NCBI GenBank assembly: GCA_039715185.1
Contig: JBDLIA010000014.1
Location: forward strand, 1 to 49,989
From: Gemmatimonadota bacterium
Lineage (GTDB): Bacteria; Gemmatimonadota; Gemmatimonadetes; Longimicrobiales; RSA9
Reading direction: 5' to 3'
Length of the DNA: 49,989 nucleotides
Shown: positions 44,223 to 49,989 of the stretch, piece by piece
How positions within the stretch are numbered: the first letter of the stretch is position 1
Layout of the letters: each line of letters opens with the position of its first letter
Made by a program: the position numbers and the translations under genes
Notes under the pieces: model-generated
The model's input: the letters and a program-made list of their open reading frames with translations, nothing else
Database searches by the model: none
What the model was told of the DNA's origin: nothing

Positions 44223-44263
44223 TCTTCCGCAAATGTGGGGCTGCGCTCGGCTTTCGTCTTCGC

Positions 44264-46354
44264 CTACCGCAGCACGATACCGTTCTTGACCCTCAGCCGG
44301 ATGTCGCGGATGGCGCTCAACTCGCTCAGGGGATCCGCTCCCAGCACGACGAAGCTGGCTTCGTAGCCGTCCCGCAGGAAGCCGATTCGTCGCTCGGGGA
44401 ATATGAGCCGCGGCGTTTGCACCGCCAGAAGTGTAAAGATCTGGGCGTCCGTGAGCGCATCGAAAGTGGCGAGATGCAGGGCCTCCGCCACCGAGGTGCC
44501 GACGAAGAGGTCACTGCCGACCGCGAGCGGCGCGCCGGCCTGCGCCAGCGTGGCCAGGTTGTGCGCGTGAACGGTGCGGAACGCCTCCGCCCGCGGGTCG
44601 TCCGGCGTGCCCAGGGAAAGCGTGGTCACCACCGGGACACCGGCTCGTCGCGCGGCGAACGCATCCTGCGGGGTGAGCCGCCACGCGGCGGGATCATCGA
44701 CCCCCGTTCCCTCGCCGATCTGCCATGACGCGGGCATGTGCGCGATCCAGTCGACGCCCGCCTCCAGCGCCACCCTGAAGTCGGCGGCCGTCTCGATGTG
44801 CGCCGACACCGCGAGGCCGTCGCGGTGGGCGAGCTCGACCAGCCGGCTCAAGACCTCCGGCGTCACTCCCGGGCGCGCCGAGTAGCGGGGAGGAGCTGCG
44901 CCAAACGCCTCCGGATCGTCGCGCCTTCTCTCGATGTCGTCGGAGAAAGCCACGATCACCTTCACGAAGCGATCGTTCCGAGCCCGGATCGCCGGCCATT
45001 TGCCGTCGAGCGTGGCAGGATCATCCACGACGAAGTACAGGCTGCCTTCCAGTTCCGGGCCCTTCACGCCGGCGCCGTAGCGTCCGGTGCTCGCCATCGC
45101 CGCGTAGAAGCGCGGCATGACGCCCCAGGACGGTGTCACGACACCCTGGGTGTAGGAGACATCCACGAGCGCGGGGTCCTCCGCGCGCGACCTGTGCGCC
45201 TCCGTCACCGCCGTCGCCGCATCCTGTACCGCGGCGTAGAACACCCCATCGGCCAGGAATCGCTGGTGCTCCGCGTCCAGCGTGCGCGCGTCGGACAACC
45301 GGTGCGTGTGCGCCTCGGCGAACGGGGGAACCACCCAGCCGCCGCCCAGGTCGATCGTGCGGTCCACGCGCGGCGGCCTGGTCGTGGTCAGCACACCGCC
45401 CACGGCGTACATGGTGGTGGGGGTGAACCCGCCGTCGTCGAACCAGCGCCCGTTCTCGAACGCGAGCGACGGCGCGCCGGGGTTGGTGCGGGCGCGCGCC
45501 ACGGATCGGTAGATGCTCTCCAGGAAGAATTCTTGACGTACGCCGCTGCCCTCCCACGCCGCGAGCTCGGCGGGGAGGCCGAGAAGCTGCGTTTGCAGGA
45601 GCGAGAGGCCCCTGTCCATGCGCGCCCGCACCGTGTCGACCGCCGCGGCCACCAGATCCCGGAGCCCCCGGACATCTTCCAAGGTGGCGGTGTGATCGTG
45701 CCCGGGCACGACGATCACGTCGTCAGGCACCGCGGCCAGGATTCGGTCCAGGCCGTCCAGCAGCCCGTCGACGTCGGCGCCGGCGTCCAGGCTTATCCAC
45801 GGCTGATGAGGCACGAACGCGTCCCCGGTGGCCAGCACGTTGGAGCCCTGGAACCAGACGGCTACGTCGCCCGCCGTGTGCGCGCGCGGCAAGTGGAACA
45901 GGGTGATGCGCTCACCGTTGAACCGGAGAGTCAACGAGTCCCGGAACGTCTCGGTAGGCCGGGCCCCGTCCGGAAACGGCGTAAGCACGACGCCCGCCAT
46001 GAGGGCGGTCCGCTCCATTCGCTCGGCGGTAGCCTGGTGGGCTATCAGGCGGGTGCTTCCGTCCGCGTAGAGATGGTTCGCGAAGCCGTGGTGCTGATGG
46101 GTGTTGAGCAGTATGTCCGGCTCGGACTTGCCGGCCAGCTCGGCAAGGCGAGCCCGCACGCCCGCCACGGCGAACGGGTATCCGGTATCGACCATGAGCA
46201 GGCCGTCCGGGCCGACGGAAACGACGATGTTGTCGACGGCTCCATCGATCCGGTACAACGACCCGGCCAGAGGCGTAACGGCTATCGGCTGCTGACCCGC
46301 GCCCTGGTTCGGGGCGAGCAGGGCAAGCAGGACGACAAGAACCTGCGCACGCAT
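44264..46354 (-). CDS. Exported fusion of a metallo-beta-lactamase fold and an amidohydrolase
   Basis: A 696-residue protein with a signal peptide (MRAQVLVVLLALLAPNQGAG). Residues about 25-250 have the metallo-beta-lactamase fold: NTHQHHGFANH, HLPRAHTAGDVAVWF, LATGDAFV and VPGHDHTA. In the usual HxHxDH motif the Asp and last His are replaced by Gly90 and Phe91. Residues about 340-696 are an amidohydrolase: AEAHTHRL (HxH), VSAHIE, WIAHMPAS and AVGSDLFV, the usual metal ligands. GAGGAACG precedes the ATG. The substrate is unknown. It follows doxX and the MarR gene on the same strand. Confidence 0.85.
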   Translation of the reverse strand: MRAQVLVVLLALLAPNQGAGQQPIAVTPLAGSLYRIDGAVDNIVVSVGPDGLLMVDTGYPFAVAGVRARLAELAGKSEPDILLNTHQHHGFANHLYADGSTRLIAHQATAERMERTALMAGVVLTPFPDGARPTETFRDSLTLRFNGERITLFHLPRAHTAGDVAVWFQGSNVLATGDAFVPHQPWISLDAGADVDGLLDGLDRILAAVPDDVIVVPGHDHTATLEDVRGLRDLVAAAVDTVRARMDRGLSLLQTQLLGLPAELAAWEGSGVRQEFFLESIYRSVARARTNPGAPSLAFENGRWFDDGGFTPTTMYAVGGVLTTTRPPRVDRTIDLGGGWVVPPFAEAHTHRLSDARTLDAEHQRFLADGVFYAAVQDAATAVTEAHRSRAEDPALVDVSYTQGVVTPSWGVMPRFYAAMASTGRYGAGVKGPELEGSLYFVVDDPATLDGKWPAIRARNDRFVKVIVAFSDDIERRRDDPEAFGAAPPRYSARPGVTPEVLSRLVELAHRDGLAVSAHIETAADFRVALEAGVDWIAHMPASWQIGEGTGVDDPAAWRLTPQDAFAARRAGVPVVTTLSLGTPDDPRAEAFRTVHAHNLATLAQAGAPLAVGSDLFVGTSVAEALHLATFDALTDAQIFTLLAVQTPRLIFPERRIGFLRDGYEASFVVLGADPLSELSAIRDIRLRVKNGIVLR

Positions 46355-46418
46355 TGGAGACGTTCCTCGCTAGGGGGAGCCCTCGCGGCGCACCGCGCCG
46401 GCCTGATATGAATACATT

Positions 46419-46441
46419 CAAAGATGAATTAATTCACTTTG
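46419..46441. promoter_or_regulatory. AT-rich palindrome upstream of the MBL-amidohydrolase gene
   Basis: A perfect 12-bp palindrome, TGAATTAATTCA (46425-46436), is flanked by CAAAG and CTTTG arms, with one extra A. It stands out in GC-rich DNA and lies 65-90 bases before the start codon. A likely operator for the neighbouring MarR or TetR protein. Confidence 0.55.
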
Positions 46442-46444
46442 ATG

Positions 46445-46915
46445 TCAACCCCGAGGCCTACGTCGGGCCAGCGCGAGGTCCACCGAGGCGCGCCCGCCGC
46501 CCAGCAGCAGCAGCGTCACGGCGATCGACACCACCAGCAGATGGAGCTCAACGCCCTCACCCGCCTGGGAGCCGGACCAGTTCATGAAGAAGCCGTTGTC
46601 CAGGTGGCCTCCCACGGTCACCGCGCCCACCATGATCGCGACGATGCCAACGGCCCAGGCGCGCGTCAGGAAGCCCGCCGCGAGCGCCGGGGAGCCCAGC
46701 ACCTCGATCAGGATGGTGCCCAGGCCCAGCGCGTACGGCATCCCGAGCGTGTCGGTGAAGTAGCCCATGGTGCCGTCGAAGCCGAAGCCGCCGAACCACC
46801 CGAACGCCTTCTGGGCGCCGTGCGCGAACATGACGGCGGCGAGGGGCACGCGGAGCAGGGCCGGTGCGGGAGAGTCCGTGGTCACCAGAAAGCGACGTAG
46901 CAGCGTGGAATTCAT
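46445..46915 (-). CDS. DoxX family membrane protein
   Basis: A 156-residue integral membrane protein with four hydrophobic helices (ALLRVPLAAVMFAHGAQKAF; LGLGTILIEVLGSPALAAGF; AVGIVAIMVGAVTVGG; LLVVSIAVTLLLLGGG). RVPLAAVMFAHGAQKAFGWF with the HG-QK pattern is diagnostic of DoxX. The role of most DoxX proteins is unclear; some act in redox stress. GGAGGAAG precedes the ATG. It lies between the MarR gene and the MBL fusion gene. Confidence 0.9.
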   Translation of the reverse strand: MNSTLLRRFLVTTDSPAPALLRVPLAAVMFAHGAQKAFGWFGGFGFDGTMGYFTDTLGMPYALGLGTILIEVLGSPALAAGFLTRAWAVGIVAIMVGAVTVGGHLDNGFFMNWSGSQAGEGVELHLLVVSIAVTLLLLGGGRASVDLALARRRPRG

Positions 46916-46946
46916 GGGCTTCCTCCGATCATCGTTAGGTCAAAAA

Positions 46947-46958
46947 TTGATAGATCAA
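46947..46958. promoter_or_regulatory. Palindromic operator candidate upstream of doxX
   Basis: TTGATAGATCAA is an inverted repeat (TTGAT and ATCAA around AG), 32 bases before the doxX ATG. It resembles the TTGATTAGTCAA element at the MarR gene promoter, so the MarR protein probably binds both. Confidence 0.55.
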
Positions 46959-46998
46959 CTAAATACCTACGAAAACACCCATTCGCTTCGCCGCGGGG

Positions 46999-47475
46999 CT
47001 AGGGGGAACGGAGTCCGGCGCGCACCGAATCGAGGGCCCCGATCAGCGCGCGCACTTCTTCGTCCGCGAGCGACGCGAAGCAACCGTCGTCGAACTCGTC
47101 CATGGTTGCGTCCAGCCGGTCCACGACGGCGCGGCCCTCTTCGGTGAGTTCGCAGAGCACTCTGCGCCTATCCTCGGGGCAGCGGCTTCGCTCGACGAGC
47201 CCCTTCGCCTCGATGCGATCGAGCAGGCGCGTGGGTCCCGGAGCCGGCTCCAACAGGCGATCCGCGATTTCCATCGTCGGCAGGGGAGTTCCCGCCCCGC
47301 GCAGAATCCTGAGGACGTTGTACTGCTGACCGGTCAGGCCCTCGTGCTGGACCGCCGCGTCGAACCGGTTGCGCAGCAACGCCGCGCTGCGCAGCAGCGC
47401 CACGACAGCCTCCTGGGAAGCCGACCGAAACGGTCGGGACTGCTTGATCTCTTCTCGTACCGAGGTCGCTCGCAT
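46999..47475 (-). CDS. MarR family transcriptional regulator
   Basis: A 158-residue winged-helix regulator: LTGQQYNVLRILRGAG, PTMEIADRLLEPAPGPTRLLDRIEAKGLVERSRCPEDRR (wing with the DRR motif; quoted in parts) and a C-terminal dimerisation helix. Members are usually repressors released by phenolic or oxidising ligands. A promoter and a palindrome lie directly upstream of its own start, implying self-control. doxX follows on the same strand after 83 bases. Confidence 0.92.
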   Translation of the reverse strand: MRATSVREEIKQSRPFRSASQEAVVALLRSAALLRNRFDAAVQHEGLTGQQYNVLRILRGAGTPLPTMEIADRLLEPAPGPTRLLDRIEAKGLVERSRCPEDRRRVLCELTEEGRAVVDRLDATMDEFDDGCFASLADEEVRALIGALDSVRAGLRSP

Positions 47476-47510
47476 GTCGATACCTTACACTTCATTGATT
47501 GATTAGTCAA
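47476..47510 (-). promoter_or_regulatory. Promoter and operator of the MarR gene, possibly leaderless
   Basis: On the minus strand TTGACT (47510-47505), a 17-base spacer and TAAGGT (47487-47482) form a sigma-70-like promoter; the expected start falls on or next to the ATG, with 6 bases between -10 and start codon. The palindrome TTGATTAGTCAA (47499-47510) covers the -35 box. Confidence 0.55.
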
Positions 47511-47653
47511 GTACTGTTGAAGAGCAAACCGGGGCGCCGGTTCGAACCAGCGCGCGCGAACCGGGCGGTAGCGCGAAACGGCTCTTTCCAACAGCTTTCA
47601 CGCTTCCCGGAACTCAAGGGGGGAGAGTCATCCCGGACCAACCCGAAGCGGTC

Positions 47654-49246
<1,593 letters not shown>

Positions 49247-49250
49247 TGGA

Positions 49251-49877
49251 CTAGGAGTCTCCCTCCGCGTCGGCCTGCGATCGCACCCGGGCGCGTTCCT
49301 CCTGCAGTTCCACGATTATCTCAGCCCAGGCATCGCTGGTTACCCCTTCGTACTCCAGCGAGAGCGGGATTTCGAGGTCGATATCCTCGTCGTAGGCATA
49401 GACGGCGAACTGAAAGTCCTGCTGCTGAAGCCGCTGCCGACCCCACTCCGGGGTGACCGGAATGATGGCGAGCGGCTGCATCAGGCGGCCCTGCTGGAAC
49501 AGCCAGACCTCTTCGGGCTGGTACGTAACGTCCTTGTCGTAGCTGAAGAAAGACACGAAGAACAAAGTGGGGTCGCTTTCGCGCGACTCGCGCGCGGCCT
49601 GCTCACGCCGGGCTTCGGCGAGGCCGTGCAGCCGATCGTACGTATCGGGAGCGGTCAGCCTGATGACCGACTCGTCCATCGGTGTAACCTTCAGAAGGAG
49701 CGCCCCGGTGCGGATCTGGATGGTGGCCTCATCCTGCTTCAGTCGCCCGTATCCCGCCGGTACCAGCCCCCCTTCTTCGCCTTGTGCTTCCGCTTCCGGG
49801 GTCGGTCTCTGGGCTTCAGCGCCGCCTCCACACGCGGTCGCCAGCGCGAGCGTCAGCGTGACAATGGCTCGTTTCAC
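49251..49877 (-). CDS. Hypothetical lipoprotein
   Basis: A 208-residue protein from the GTG at 49877, chosen because GGAGGAG lies upstream and the first residues then form a lipoprotein signal (VKRAIVTLTLALATAC, Cys16). An open frame extends to 49937 but is not signal-like. A Glu/Gln-rich linker follows, then an alpha/beta domain (IQIRTGALLLKVTPMDESVIRL; LFFVSFFSYDKDVTYQPEEV; FAVYAYDEDIDLEIPLSLEYEG). No family is recognised. Its stop is 4 bases from that of the sigma-54 activator (convergent). Confidence 0.75.
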   Translation of the reverse strand: MKRAIVTLTLALATACGGGAEAQRPTPEAEAQGEEGGLVPAGYGRLKQDEATIQIRTGALLLKVTPMDESVIRLTAPDTYDRLHGLAEARREQAARESRESDPTLFFVSFFSYDKDVTYQPEEVWLFQQGRLMQPLAIIPVTPEWGRQRLQQQDFQFAVYAYDEDIDLEIPLSLEYEGVTSDAWAEIIVELQEERARVRSQADAEGDS

Positions 49878-49989
49878 GAGTGCTCCTCCTCTAGCAGGTC
49901 GCTGAAAAAGGGTAGCGAGCCGCGTTGGGAGCGCCACGGGGTCGGCTGCGAGGCGGCGCGACGACGCGATACCGTTGCGTATCGGGGAG

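Noticed and set aside
49967-49984. CGATAC/GTATCG inverted repeat near the right edge
   Set aside because: Arms are only 6 bp and there is no gene context on the right side; not distinguishable from chance.

Overview
This is a high-GC bacterial chromosome segment, densely packed, with many ATGA/GTGA start-stop overlaps. Gene content includes a diderm-type PilQ secretin, sigma-54 regulators, an ECF-like sigma/anti-sigma pair, and the block topA-trmFO-xerC-hslV-hslU. No rRNA, tRNA, CRISPR array, IS element or phage gene was recognised. The mix fits a non-proteobacterial Gram-negative; Gemmatimonadota is my best guess, from gene content only and unproven. Left part (1-10,969): a GltD-like oxidoreductase cut by the left edge, a DUF4139 protein, two unrecognised helical proteins, a GAF-GAF histidine kinase, a degenerate ECF sigma factor with its zinc anti-sigma factor, S-adenosylhomocysteine hydrolase (ahcY), ribosomal protein S21 (rpsU) and an App1-type phosphatase. 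Centre (10,970-31,787): a type IV pilus locus of about 21 kb. It starts with pilin 1, a PilS-like kinase and a PilR-like sigma-54 activator, pilin 2, pilin 3, and a second kinase/sigma-54 activator pair. Two consecutive minor-pseudopilin operons follow with the same gene order (GspH/FimT-like, PilV-like, PilW-like, PilX-like), then pilM-N-O-P-Q and a large lipoprotein gene overlapping pilQ. Good -24/-12 (sigma-54) promoter matches lie before pilin 1, before or within the start of pilS, and before pilin 2, so the locus appears to carry its own regulators. The ATPases (PilB, PilT), platform protein (PilC) and prepilin peptidase (PilD) are not in the window. Right-centre (31,854-43,561): a housekeeping run on the plus strand after a terminator: aroC, aroK, topA, trmFO, xerC, hslV, hslU, argF, gcvT and a MoaB/MogA-like gene. 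A 98-nt inverted repeat that can fold as a three-way junction sits between hslU and argF. Right end (43,605-49,989): a minus-strand accessory group (MarR regulator, DoxX membrane protein, a metallo-beta-lactamase/amidohydrolase fusion, TetR regulator) with AT-rich palindromes between the genes. It is followed by a third sigma-54 activator, with a pseudo-receiver domain, and a convergent small lipoprotein gene. Most long antisense ORFs here are high-GC shadows and are left out.
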